From contig WTBX01000010.1 of NCBI GenBank assembly GCA_013138855.1, positions 1 through 6,406 on the forward strand: 6,406 bases of DNA, in the 5' to 3' direction. The stretch is from Methylococcaceae bacterium. Its GTDB lineage: Bacteria > Pseudomonadota > Gammaproteobacteria > Methylococcales > Methylomonadaceae. The notes under the pieces were generated by a model. The model did not search any database, had not been told where the DNA came from, and saw only the letters and a program-made list of their open reading frames with translations. Position 1 is the first letter of the stretch. Every line of letters begins with the position of its first letter. Shown here in pieces: positions 1 through 5,691 of this stretch. The position numbers were made by a program, and so were the translations under genes.

Positions 1-1039
1 TATTGGGATCATGTTCTTCATCATGGCGACCGTCTTGTTTGCTAGGGTCAAAAATAGGGACACCATTAATGGCAACAGCAATAGGCCCGTCAGCGGGGTT
101 TGGCGTAGTTTTATCACTAGCTATTGCATCTAAGGGGATGCGCCAAGCATTAGTGCCTTTATAAGGCTGAGGCTTAGGGACTTGTTGATTCCATGCGGCA
201 ATCCCTATCATCATTGAATGATCGGCCATACCATCAGACTCAATATATAAAAATTTATCATCACAATGGGTTTTGACATGTTTGGAGAATTTTGAGAACG
301 GAAGACTTTTTTCCTTGCAAGCATTGTTCTCTTTTTTTACAAGCTGTTTTGTTTTAGATATTTTTACTCTTTCTTTTAGCTGCGTTTTTTCTTTTGATTT
401 AATTATTTTTTCAGCGACTTTAGGTTTTTTTACCGTTAAGCGACAGAGAACAGTATTGTCGATTTCTAAATCTTTAGACCAGATGAATTTTGCACCTGTC
501 CAATTGTTTTTTGAAAAATCACCATGAGGACGGACTTGGGCATCAGAAAATTCACGGGTTTCATTCCAGTCCGTATCATCAAAATTAACCGCCATCCAGT
601 TTTTAGGAATAGGCGTATTTTTGACGAAACAGTTTAATTTTGGAAGGTTTCGTAAACACGCTCTGTCGGTAGGGCCTTGAGAAAACGCTTTACATTTCCA
701 GCTAGCATTGCTCGTTGTACCATCTGAAAATTTGACAATCAGACCGCCATCGCCAATTCTTGTATGCTTGTATTCCAAACCTGTTTCTGGATGCGCATAA
801 TCTTTTGCTTCTATCGCATAAACAACAGGATAAGTTGTTTTAAACTTAACTTTAACCGTGTTATGGGGGGTGAATTTAATCGGGTCGCTGGCAACTTTTT
901 TACCATTTACAAATAAGATAAAACTGTTGTCGGCGAATATTTTTCCTGTTACCTGCTGAGGTTTATTAGTTTCCGCATGAGTCTGGCTGGCGATTAAGCT
1001 CGTTAGACTCAGGAGTAATAATCCTGTTTTTATGCGCAT
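1..1039 (-). CDS. Secreted YHYH-domain protein, C-terminus cut by the window edge
   Basis: The start is the ATG at 1039-1037, preceded by an AAAGG Shine-Dalgarno; 346 residues are visible without a stop. Residues 1-22 (MRIKTGLLLL...SQTHA) form a signal peptide with a clear A-x-A-like cleavage site, so the protein is exported. Residues about 28-200 look like a beta-rich, galactose-binding-like module, with VNGKKVA, AIEAKDY, GDGGLIVKF and a conserved-looking DNTVLCR at 194-200. A lysine-rich linker (about 204-245) follows. Residues 265-346 (ESDGMADHSMMIGI, AAWNQQVPKPQPY, NAWRIPL, AVAINGVPIF) match the first half of the YHYH domain. In this family that segment is followed by a GGH...YHYH motif, which here would lie beyond the window. 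The biochemical function of the family is not established. The cluster HDEEHDP at 339-345 is odd. The same-strand neighbour upstream is a second YHYH gene, separated by 243 bp and a palindromic repeat, so separate transcription is likely. Family assignment is from recalled family patterns. Confidence 0.85.
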   Translation of the reverse strand, partial: MRIKTGLLLLSLTSLIASQTHAETNKPQQVTGKIFADNSFILFVNGKKVASDPIKFTPHNTVKVKFKTTYPVVYAIEAKDYAHPETGLEYKHTRIGDGGLIVKFSDGTTSNASWKCKAFSQGPTDRACLRNLPKLNCFVKNTPIPKNWMAVNFDDTDWNETREFSDAQVRPHGDFSKNNWTGAKFIWSKDLEIDNTVLCRLTVKKPKVAEKIIKSKEKTQLKERVKISKTKQLVKKENNACKEKSLPFSKFSKHVKTHCDDKFLYIESDGMADHSMMIGIAAWNQQVPKPQPYKGTNAWRIPLDAIASDKTTPNPADGPIAVAINGVPIFDPSKQDGRHDEEHDPN

Positions 1040-1065
1040 GTCATAGCCTTTGTTTGGTTAATTAA

Positions 1066-1096
1066 ATAGTAACTTAATGATTAATATAGTTGTCAA
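1066..1096 (-). promoter_or_regulatory. Candidate sigma-70 promoter of the first YHYH gene
   Basis: On the minus strand a perfect TTGACA (1096-1091) is followed after 19 bp by TACTAT (1071-1066, 4 of 6 to TATAAT). The predicted transcript would start about 20 bases before the ATG at 1039, leaving room for the AAAGG ribosome site. The spacer is longer than the optimal 17 bp and the -10 is weak, so this is only a candidate. Confidence 0.35.
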
Positions 1097-1119
1097 TGTC
1101 TAAAAAAGTAAAACTATGT

Positions 1120-1250
1120 GGAGCCGCGACTTTTAGTCGCGTACGAAGTTTTATACATGAATTTTAAAACGAGCTTAATTTTAATTTGTCTAAATTTATA
1201 GATTTTGAAGGTGTCTTTAGGTCTCGTGCGCGACTAAAAGTCGCGGTTCC
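1120..1250. repeat. REP-like inverted doublet, TTT-loop version
   Basis: Two copies of a 27-bp unit face each other in inverted orientation (1120-1146, and 1250-1224 on the other strand). They are identical at 25 of 27 positions. Each contains a hairpin with 7-bp arms CGCGACT/AGTCGCG and a 3-nt loop (1125-1141 and 1229-1245), preceded by GGAGC or GGAAC and followed by a GTACGA/GCACGA tail. The two units are separated by an AT-rich spacer. The organisation resembles BIME-type pairs of REP palindromes. It lies between the two YHYH genes, where it could also affect mRNA stability or termination. A second doublet of the same family occurs at 4832-4915. Confidence 0.85.
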
Positions 1251-1282
1251 GTATATCCTGAGTAGTTACAAAATCGTATTTT

Positions 1283-2110
1283 TTAAGGTCTGAATCCCTT
1301 AAAAGGGCGTGGTGGTCTATGCTTAAATTGTCTTTTATGTGGGCTAGTTTGTGTTTTAGCAACCCCGTGATAACAAGCCAGTAAATAGGGAAAACCATCG
1401 GTCGCATAATAAGCATAACTACCATCAGGGCGAGTCATGCCGTTACATTCATCTAAATCTCCCGTTCCTTGTTGATATTTATTCGCAATCCAAGCATTAG
1501 TCGAACCACCTTGATGAACCCAGCTACTTTTAACTTTATACACGGATGAACAGCTTGCATCCGCACATTCCCACGGTGCGAGGATAGGGTAACCATCAAA
1601 AGCATAGCCTAAAACTAATCCGACAGGCTTTTGTTGATTGTACAAACATTCTGGACGACGATGAAAGTGATAAACTCCACGCATTGCCGTATGTCCGCCA
1701 CAATAATCTAATAACTGATCGACATAAGGATCTCTAAAGCCATGATGCGGAGCTTCATTCGGTGAAAAAATCGGCAAACCTGTCACTGTAATTGCAATAG
1801 ATCCGACTAAAGGCACACGCTTTTTAACGACGGCCTCACGAGTCAACAATGGAATTTTCCACGTATAATCTTGCAATTGTAAATCATGTGGTGTTTTTTG
1901 TTTAAATTCAAAATTTATAATGCCATTGCTCTTAACAACTAAAAACTCAGTAGTGCAAGAAGCATCCAGCGTGGGAGCTGGATATTCACTATTCGCACTG
2001 TTAGCTTTTACCGCAATAAAGTTTTTATCGGGACAGCTTGAATGTGTTTGATTGTCGGCATGGCTAAGGTTGCTAATTAAAATACAAATTAAAGCAAGTA
2101 GGGTTTTCAT
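1283..2110 (-). CDS. Secreted YHYH-domain protein (YHFH variant)
   Basis: This reading frame encodes 275 residues from the ATG at 2110, chosen because GGAG sits 6 nt upstream and because the protein then begins directly with a signal peptide (MKTLLALICILISNLSHA, cleavage after residue 18). An in-frame ATG at 2122 has a weaker ribosome site. The YHYH domain spans roughly residues 80-250. Visible elements are YTWKIPL (82-88), ITVTGLPIFSP (107-117), DYCGGH (135-140), the signature as VYHFH (146-150), LGYAFDGYPILAP (167-179), LDECNGMTRPDGSYAYY (219-235) and TDGFPYLLACYHG (237-249). The second tyrosine of the name-giving motif is phenylalanine. Several cysteines (26, 52, 137, 155, 182, 187, 222, 246) fit disulfides in an exported protein, and the histidine-rich core could bind a metal, which is inference. 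The last 17 residues are strongly basic and proline-rich. No enzymatic role is established for the family. The gene is divergent from baeSR and carries a BaeR-box-like sequence over its ribosome site. Confidence 0.88.
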   Translation of the reverse strand: MKTLLALICILISNLSHADNQTHSSCPDKNFIAVKANSANSEYPAPTLDASCTTEFLVVKSNGIINFEFKQKTPHDLQLQDYTWKIPLLTREAVVKKRVPLVGSIAITVTGLPIFSPNEAPHHGFRDPYVDQLLDYCGGHTAMRGVYHFHRRPECLYNQQKPVGLVLGYAFDGYPILAPWECADASCSSVYKVKSSWVHQGGSTNAWIANKYQQGTGDLDECNGMTRPDGSYAYYATDGFPYLLACYHGVAKTQTSPHKRQFKHRPPRPFKGFRP

Positions 2111-2111
2111 T

Positions 2112-2129
2112 ATTTTCTCCATTATTGGT
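2112..2129 (+). promoter_or_regulatory. Candidate BaeR-binding box at the YHYH gene start
   Basis: The plus strand reads ATTTTCTCCATTATTGGT. This matches 16 of 18 positions of the E. coli BaeR box as I recall it (TTTTTCTCCATDATTGGC), differing only at the two end positions. A baeR gene lies about 2 kb away. The caveat is location: on the gene's strand the box covers the GGAG ribosome site and an alternative ATG, which is unusual for an activator site. Part of the match could therefore come from the ribosome site. Confidence 0.45.
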
Positions 2130-2147
2130 TTACTTGAGAATGATTTT

Positions 2148-2264
2148 AAGTAGACATCTTTCCTAAATAACACTAGAACATAAAACGGAATACAGTCTCG
2201 CTTTGTTTCTTCATGCACTTCATTGTTCATAAAATTAGGCAGTAATTAGAAAAGATGTCTAATT
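2148..2264. repeat. 19-bp imperfect inverted repeat pair upstream of YHYH gene
   Basis: The left arm 2148-2166 (core TAGACATCTTT) and the right arm 2246-2264 (core AAAGATGTCTA) are inverted copies identical at 17 of 19 positions, 79 bp apart. The interior has no recognisable coding content. It could be a small non-autonomous mobile element with terminal repeats, or two oppositely oriented protein-binding sites. No clear target-site duplication is visible at the ends. Confidence 0.6.
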
Positions 2265-2343
2265 TACATTTTCGTGGACATTTATAGGTTATAGCGAATG
2301 TAAACTACTTTTTTACTGTTATGAAAGATGCCTCACACAACAC

Positions 2344-2524
2344 AACTAAGGAATGAGATTTTAATAACTTCCGAAATTACATTGCTAAACTCAATAAAGC
2401 TTATAAACCATGAAGAGCATGAAGAGCATGAAGTTTTAATGGTTTCTCTTCATGAGCTTCATGTTCTTCATGGTGAATATATATTTTAAGTTTCGGATAT
2501 TATTTAATTTTCGTTCCTAAAGTT
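2344..2524. repeat. Nested palindromic element with CATGAAGAG tandem 9-mers
   Basis: The inner arms 2407-2433 and 2448-2474 are inverted copies matching at 24 of 27 positions around a 14-nt loop. Each arm is made of nearly three tandem CATGAAGAG-type 9-mers. Outer arms 2350-2376 and 2491-2517 are inverted copies matching at 21 of 27 positions, and short AACT/AGTT arms extend this to 2344 and 2524. The whole can fold as one long imperfect hairpin with an AT-rich mid-section that pairs poorly. This looks like a MITE-like palindromic repeat rather than a terminator, because no T tract follows. Confidence 0.7.
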
Positions 2525-2564
2525 AATTATTCCGCGTTATCTTGAGAAACAGTATAGGAACGAA
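2510..2564. repeat. Inverted repeat TTCGTTCCTA / TAGGAACGAA
   Basis: Perfect 10-bp arms lie at 2510-2519 and 2555-2564, separated by 35 bp. The left arm is shared with the outer arm of the preceding palindromic element, so a third copy of its end sequence (AGGAATGA at 2349-2356) also occurs. The right copy may be the remnant end of a related element, or part of the baeS regulatory region. Confidence 0.5.
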
Positions 2565-2581
2565 TTTTGTAGAAAAATGCC

Positions 2582-2603
2582 AGAAACTATGAAGAAACTA
2601 TGG
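2582..2603 (+). promoter_or_regulatory. 11-bp tandem direct repeat upstream of baeS, candidate operator
   Basis: AGAAACTATG occurs twice with an exact 11-bp period (2582-2591 and 2593-2602), 66-86 bp before the baeS ATG. Head-to-tail half-sites spaced by one helical turn are typical for OmpR/PhoB-family dimers, and baeR encodes such a regulator. Read on the minus strand the repeat contains TTTCTTCATAGTTT, which only partly resembles the BaeR box (about 11 of 18). Autoregulation by BaeR is therefore an inference. Confidence 0.4.
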
Positions 2604-2630
2604 AATTTAGCCTAAAGCATAAAAAAACCA

Positions 2631-2656
2631 TTAAAAACTTGTTAAAGTAGTCTTAA
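2631..2656 (+). promoter_or_regulatory. Three TTAA half-sites at exact 11-bp spacing before baeS
   Basis: TTAA begins at 2631, 2642 and 2653, each one helical turn apart. The arrangement recalls PmrA/QseB-type boxes (CTTAA repeats with 11-bp period). The last copy lies only 11 bp before the first baeS ATG, so a bound protein there would more likely block than activate transcription. The sequence is AT-rich, which raises the chance of coincidence. Confidence 0.3.
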
Positions 2657-2667
2657 CTTTAGTTGGG

Positions 2668-4062
2668 ATGACGACCATGCGTTTTAAAATTAAATATAAA
2701 TTATTTCTCTCTTTCACCTTAACCATGCTCGTGGTACTAGTGATGATCGCATTGATGATGAAATGGAGTTTTCAACGCGGCTTTTTAAATTATATTAATG
2801 AAGCTGAAAGTCAGCATTTGCAAACTATTTCTATTAAATTAGAGCAAGTGTATCAATTGCAAAATAATTGGAGCGTGATTCAAATGAATCAACATTTATG
2901 GCAGCAATTATTTAACTCAAGCAATCAACGTAAACCTCAAGCCAGCGAAATGCAATTTCCAGTAGGTCATGATCCCTTGGATATAGGGCGGCGGATTAGT
3001 TTATTTGATAGCAATAAAAAATTGATTATAGGGGAGGTGGCAGAGATAGCGGTTAATAATCAGCCTATTTTTGTAAATGGCGAAACCGTTGGTTATGTGA
3101 GTCTCGCGCCTTTAAAAAATATACAAAAACAACTTGATTTAAGTTTTGTTGATAAACAAGTTCAAACTATCTATTTGATTGCTTTAGGCGGTTTGTTTAT
3201 TAGTGGCATTGTGGGAGTATTGATTTCTTATCAATTAACGCGACCCATTAAGCAGCTGTTGAAGGGAGCAGAAACCCTGATTACAGGTGACTTTAAAAGA
3301 CGTATCAATGTTAAAACTAAAGACGAATTAGCGTTGTTAGCTGATAATTTTAATACTTTGGCCGCGACTTTAGACCAGAATCAAACTCAACAACGTCAAT
3401 GGATTGCGGATATGTCGCATGAATTACGGACACCGTTGGCAATTTTACATGGCGAGATTCAAGCCATCGAAGATGGGGTTAGGAAGTTTGATAAAAGCTC
3501 GTTGCAATCCTTATCGAGTGAAGTGGAGCGTTTAAATAAATTAATTGAGGATTTGTATCAACTCTCTCTCTCAGATAGTGGTGCGTTGCGTTATCAAAAG
3601 GAAGATTTTGACATGGTCGCCTTGCTTAATGATCGGTTAAATGTTTTTTCCGAGCGTATGCGTGAGCGTCATTTATCTATTCGGAGTAATTTTCCGCAGA
3701 TGGCTGTTTTTTATGGTGACCGTCAACGTTTCCAACAATTGTTCACTAATTTATTAGAAAATACGCTACGTTATACCTATTCGCAAGGGCAAGTATGGAT
3801 ACACTGTCAAGTCGAAGCGGATGAATTGATTATTAATTTAGAAGATACTAAGCCTGCTGTCCCCGATGTTTCAATTGGACTACTTTTTGAGCGTTTATAT
3901 AGAGTTGACCATTCTCGTAACCGTGATTATGGTGGCGGTGGATTAGGGCTTTCTATTTGTAAAAGCATTGTGGAGGCACACGGTGGTACAATTGAGGCCG
4001 ATCATAGTACCCTTGGAGGCTTATTGGTGAAAATAAAATTACCCTTAACAACTAACAATTAA
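2668..4062 (+). CDS. baeS: BaeS-like envelope-stress sensor histidine kinase
   Basis: This is an inner-membrane sensor kinase that autophosphorylates and passes phosphate to BaeR in response to envelope stress. The 464 residues are close to E. coli BaeS in length and layout. There is a short cytoplasmic N-terminus, TM1 at about 12-31, a periplasmic sensor at about 32-166 (opening WSFQRGFLNYI as in BaeS) and TM2 at about 167-189. A HAMP linker follows at about 190-242, then the H-box SHELRTP with phospho-accepting His251. The stretch HGEIQAIEDGVRKF (261-274) and LYQLSLSDSGAL match BaeS closely. The N-box is NLLENTLRYT (Asn365), and the F/G2 boxes are LFERLYRV and GGGGLGLSI (422-430). The start is uncertain by three residues: ATG 2668 has GGG directly against it, whereas ATG 2677 has that GGG 9 nt upstream and may be the real start. 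baeR follows after 4 bp, so the two are co-transcribed. Assignment rests on motif-by-motif recall of E. coli BaeS. Confidence 0.93.
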   Translation: MTTMRFKIKYKLFLSFTLTMLVVLVMIALMMKWSFQRGFLNYINEAESQHLQTISIKLEQVYQLQNNWSVIQMNQHLWQQLFNSSNQRKPQASEMQFPVGHDPLDIGRRISLFDSNKKLIIGEVAEIAVNNQPIFVNGETVGYVSLAPLKNIQKQLDLSFVDKQVQTIYLIALGGLFISGIVGVLISYQLTRPIKQLLKGAETLITGDFKRRINVKTKDELALLADNFNTLAATLDQNQTQQRQWIADMSHELRTPLAILHGEIQAIEDGVRKFDKSSLQSLSSEVERLNKLIEDLYQLSLSDSGALRYQKEDFDMVALLNDRLNVFSERMRERHLSIRSNFPQMAVFYGDRQRFQQLFTNLLENTLRYTYSQGQVWIHCQVEADELIINLEDTKPAVPDVSIGLLFERLYRVDHSRNRDYGGGGLGLSICKSIVEAHGGTIEADHSTLGGLLVKIKLPLTTNN

Positions 4063-4066
4063 AAAA

Positions 4067-4765
4067 ATGACTACAAAAATACTGATTGTTGAAGATGAAG
4101 CCAAACTCGCGCAGCTTATGATTGATTATTTAAGTCTTGATGGCTTTGATTGTCACAATATTAATCATGGCGATTTAGTGATTGATTGGGTAAAGGAACA
4201 GCAACCGCAATTTATTTTGCTGGATTTAATGCTACCTGGTAAAGATGGTATTAGTTTATGTCGTGAAATCCGTAGCTTTAGTAATGTGCCGATTATTATG
4301 GTGACAGCACGCGTTGAAGAAATCGATCGTTTACTAGGTTTAGAGTTAGGGGCAGATGATTATATTTGCAAACCTTTCAGTCCGCGTGAAGTCGTTGCAC
4401 GGGTAAAAAGCGTATTGCGGCGTAGTAATCCTGCTCCTCAAACCCATAATAATGAAGTAGTCTCTGAAGCTAAGCCCCCTAAAAATATTATTATCGACCC
4501 TGATAAATTTATTGCCACGGTTTATGGCGTGGAGCTGGAATTAACACCGATAGAATTTCGCTTATTGGATTTATTAAGCCAAAGTCCGAATCGAGTTTTT
4601 TCCAGAGAATACTTAATGAATAATGTCTATACAGATAATCGTATTGTTAGCGATAGAACGATGGATAGCCATATTAAAAACCTGCGTAAAAAAATAAAAA
4701 AAGCCTCAGAAGGCAAAATTATTATTTCTACCGTTTATGGGGTGGGTTACAAAATGAGTTTTTAA
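4067..4765 (+). CDS. baeR: BaeR-like OmpR-family response regulator
   Basis: This 232-residue transcription factor is activated by phosphate from BaeS. The receiver domain covers about 3-118, with acidic pocket Glu9/Asp10, phospho-acceptor Asp53 in LLDLMLPG, Thr80 and Lys102. The segments IVEDEAKLAQL, GISLCREIR, EEIDRLLGLELGADDYICKP and SPREVVARVKSVLRR are characteristic of BaeR. A variable linker (about 121-140) precedes the winged-helix DNA-binding domain (about 142-230), with LTPIEFRLLDLL, the recognition-helix region DRTMDSHIKNLRKKI and the wing STVYGVGYK. The start ATG lies 4 bp after the baeS stop. No strong ribosome site precedes it, which suggests translation coupled to baeS. E. coli BaeR controls efflux and envelope-protection genes such as mdtABC, acrD and spy. 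None of those is in the window, but a near-consensus BaeR box is found at the divergent YHYH gene. Confidence 0.94.
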   Translation: MTTKILIVEDEAKLAQLMIDYLSLDGFDCHNINHGDLVIDWVKEQQPQFILLDLMLPGKDGISLCREIRSFSNVPIIMVTARVEEIDRLLGLELGADDYICKPFSPREVVARVKSVLRRSNPAPQTHNNEVVSEAKPPKNIIIDPDKFIATVYGVELELTPIEFRLLDLLSQSPNRVFSREYLMNNVYTDNRIVSDRTMDSHIKNLRKKIKKASEGKIIISTVYGVGYKMSF

Positions 4766-4781
4766 GAATAAATGCAGCTAC

Positions 4782-4811
4782 TTTTTGATTCTTGAATTCA
4801 GGAATTAAAAA
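4782..4811. other. AT-rich hairpin downstream of baeR, possible weak bidirectional terminator
   Basis: This 30-nt near-palindrome (TTTTTGATTC...GGAATTAAAAA) can form a 13-bp stem with two G-T wobbles around the loop AATT. It is placed 17 bp after the baeR stop, where a terminator between convergent baeR and radC is expected. The stem is dominated by A-T pairs and no T tract follows on either strand, so I do not call it an intrinsic terminator outright. Confidence 0.3.
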
Positions 4812-4831
4812 ATAGGGAAAAGCATAATAAC

Positions 4832-4915
4832 GGAAATGCGACTTCTAGTCGCGCCGTGTGTTCTTTCTATAGGTTGAGCAAGTATGACTCGTGCGCGACT
4901 AGAAGTCGCGTTTCC
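4832..4915. repeat. REP-like inverted doublet, TCT-loop version
   Basis: This is a second inverted pair of the palindrome seen at 1120-1250. The left unit is GGAAATGCGACTTCTAGTCG... from 4832, and the right unit, read from 4915 on the other strand, is GGAAACGCGACTTCTAGTCG.... The arms GCGACT/AGTCGC flank a TCT loop (4838-4852; 4895-4909), and the right unit keeps the GCACGAG tail of the family. It fills the gap between the convergent baeR and radC genes and ends 13 bp from the radC stop. It may help separate the two transcripts. Confidence 0.85.
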
Positions 4916-4928
4916 AAAACATCAGATA

Positions 4929-5603
4929 TTAAATTAATCCATGTTCGGCAAATGAATACGGCCGATCATCTCCAATGATAAAATGATCTAACACCCGAAT
5001 ATCAAACAAAGATAAGGATTGTATCAATTTATTGGTGATATGTTTATCTGCTTGACTTGGTTCATTAATACCCGAAGGATGATTATGCGCAAAAATAATT
5101 GCCGCTGCATTATGATATAAGGCTTTTTTAACAACCTCTCGCGGGTAAACACTCGCGCTGTCTATCGTTCCTCGGAATAATTCTTCTAACTGAATAACTC
5201 GATGCTGGTTATCTAAAAATAAACAGGCAAAGACTTCATAGCTATAACCACGTAATTGCGCACTTAAATACGCTCGCGTTGCTTCTGGACTGGTTAAAGC
5301 ATCACCACGATTAATAACCTCCACAAAATGCCGCTGCGCCATTTCCAAAACCGCTTGTAATTGCGCATATTTAGCGTTCCCTAAACCATGACATTGACAA
5401 AAACGTTGTTGATCTGCCCCTAATAATCCTTGTAAAGAACCAAATTCTTCAAGTAAATCACGCGCCAAATCAACCGCTGTCTTTCCTTTGGTGCCTGTAC
5501 GTAAAAAAATCGCCAATAGCTCGGCATCACTTAAAGCATTCGCGCCACGTTGTAATAGTTTTTCTCGTGGACGCTCATCTTCTGCCCAATCCGTTATCGC
5601 CAT
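4929..5603 (-). CDS. radC: RadC family protein (UPF0758, JAB/MPN+ fold)
   Basis: The protein is 224 residues, full length for the family. The N-terminal helical part resembles helix-hairpin-helix DNA-binding segments (LSDAELLAIFLRTGTKG at 24-40; HGLGNAKYAQLQAVLEMA at 72-89). The C-terminal JAMM-type domain contains EELFRGTIDSASVYPREV (140-157), the metal-binding motif HNHPSG (His173, His175) and Asp186. It closes with LDHFIIGDDRPYSFAEHGLI, matching RadC endings. The ATG at 5603 has AAGGGG 6 nt upstream. Despite its name, the role of RadC in DNA repair is doubtful, and its substrate is not known. The gene is divergent from coaBC, an arrangement also found in E. coli. Downstream, rpmB, which follows radC in E. 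coli, is replaced here by the convergent baeSR operon. Confidence 0.95.
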   Translation of the reverse strand: MAITDWAEDERPREKLLQRGANALSDAELLAIFLRTGTKGKTAVDLARDLLEEFGSLQGLLGADQQRFCQCHGLGNAKYAQLQAVLEMAQRHFVEVINRGDALTSPEATRAYLSAQLRGYSYEVFACLFLDNQHRVIQLEELFRGTIDSASVYPREVVKKALYHNAAAIIFAHNHPSGINEPSQADKHITNKLIQSLSLFDIRVLDHFIIGDDRPYSFAEHGLI

Positions 5604-5691
5604 TATTAGCCCCTTAACTTAAAGATAGATATTTAAGCATAGAAGATTTTTTTTATCCTTGCCATAATAGTCACTATTTTCCATGATTTTT

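Larger units (their letters stand above)
2111..2667. other. Repeat-rich divergent intergenic region between YHYH gene and baeS
   Basis: I found no convincing protein gene in these 557 bp. The region holds, in order: a BaeR-like box (2112-2129), a 19-bp inverted repeat pair (2148-2264), a small dyad TTTACATT/AATGTAAA (2263-2270 and 2297-2304), a large nested palindrome (2344-2524), an inverted repeat TTCGTTCCTA/TAGGAACGAA (2510-2519 and 2555-2564), and two sets of 11-bp-phased direct repeats (2582-2603 and 2631-2656). An open frame continues upstream from the YHYH gene to an ATG at 2230, but it is not a plausible protein extension. Both the YHYH gene and baeSR must be transcribed outwards from here. 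I could not fix a confident promoter for either. Confidence 0.7.

Noticed and set aside
273..527. Open frame of 84 codons on the plus strand
   Set aside because: It lies wholly inside the minus-strand YHYH gene. Its product is phenylalanine-rich low-complexity sequence, the antisense of the lysine-rich linker.
1297..1308. Palindrome near the end of the second YHYH gene as a terminator
   Set aside because: The stem is 5-6 bp, lies within the coding region, and is not followed by a T tract on the gene's strand.
1234..1425. Open frame of 63 codons on the minus strand
   Set aside because: It overlaps the 3' part of the second YHYH gene in another frame and runs into a REP hairpin. It has no recognisable domain or ribosome site.
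2111..2230. N-terminal extension of the second YHYH protein from an ATG at 2230
   Set aside because: It would bury the signal peptide 40 residues inside the protein and has no good ribosome site, whereas ATG 2110 has GGAG at 6 nt and begins with a standard signal peptide.
2407..2474. CRISPR-like array from the repeated CATGAAGAG units
   Set aside because: The units are contiguous 9-mers without spacers, arranged as a single inverted repeat; no cas genes are present.
3361..3373. GCCGCGACTTTAG inside baeS, resembling the REP palindrome
   Set aside because: It encodes conserved-type HAMP-adjacent residues (AATLD), lacks the second stem arm, and has one T fewer in the loop region; taken as chance.
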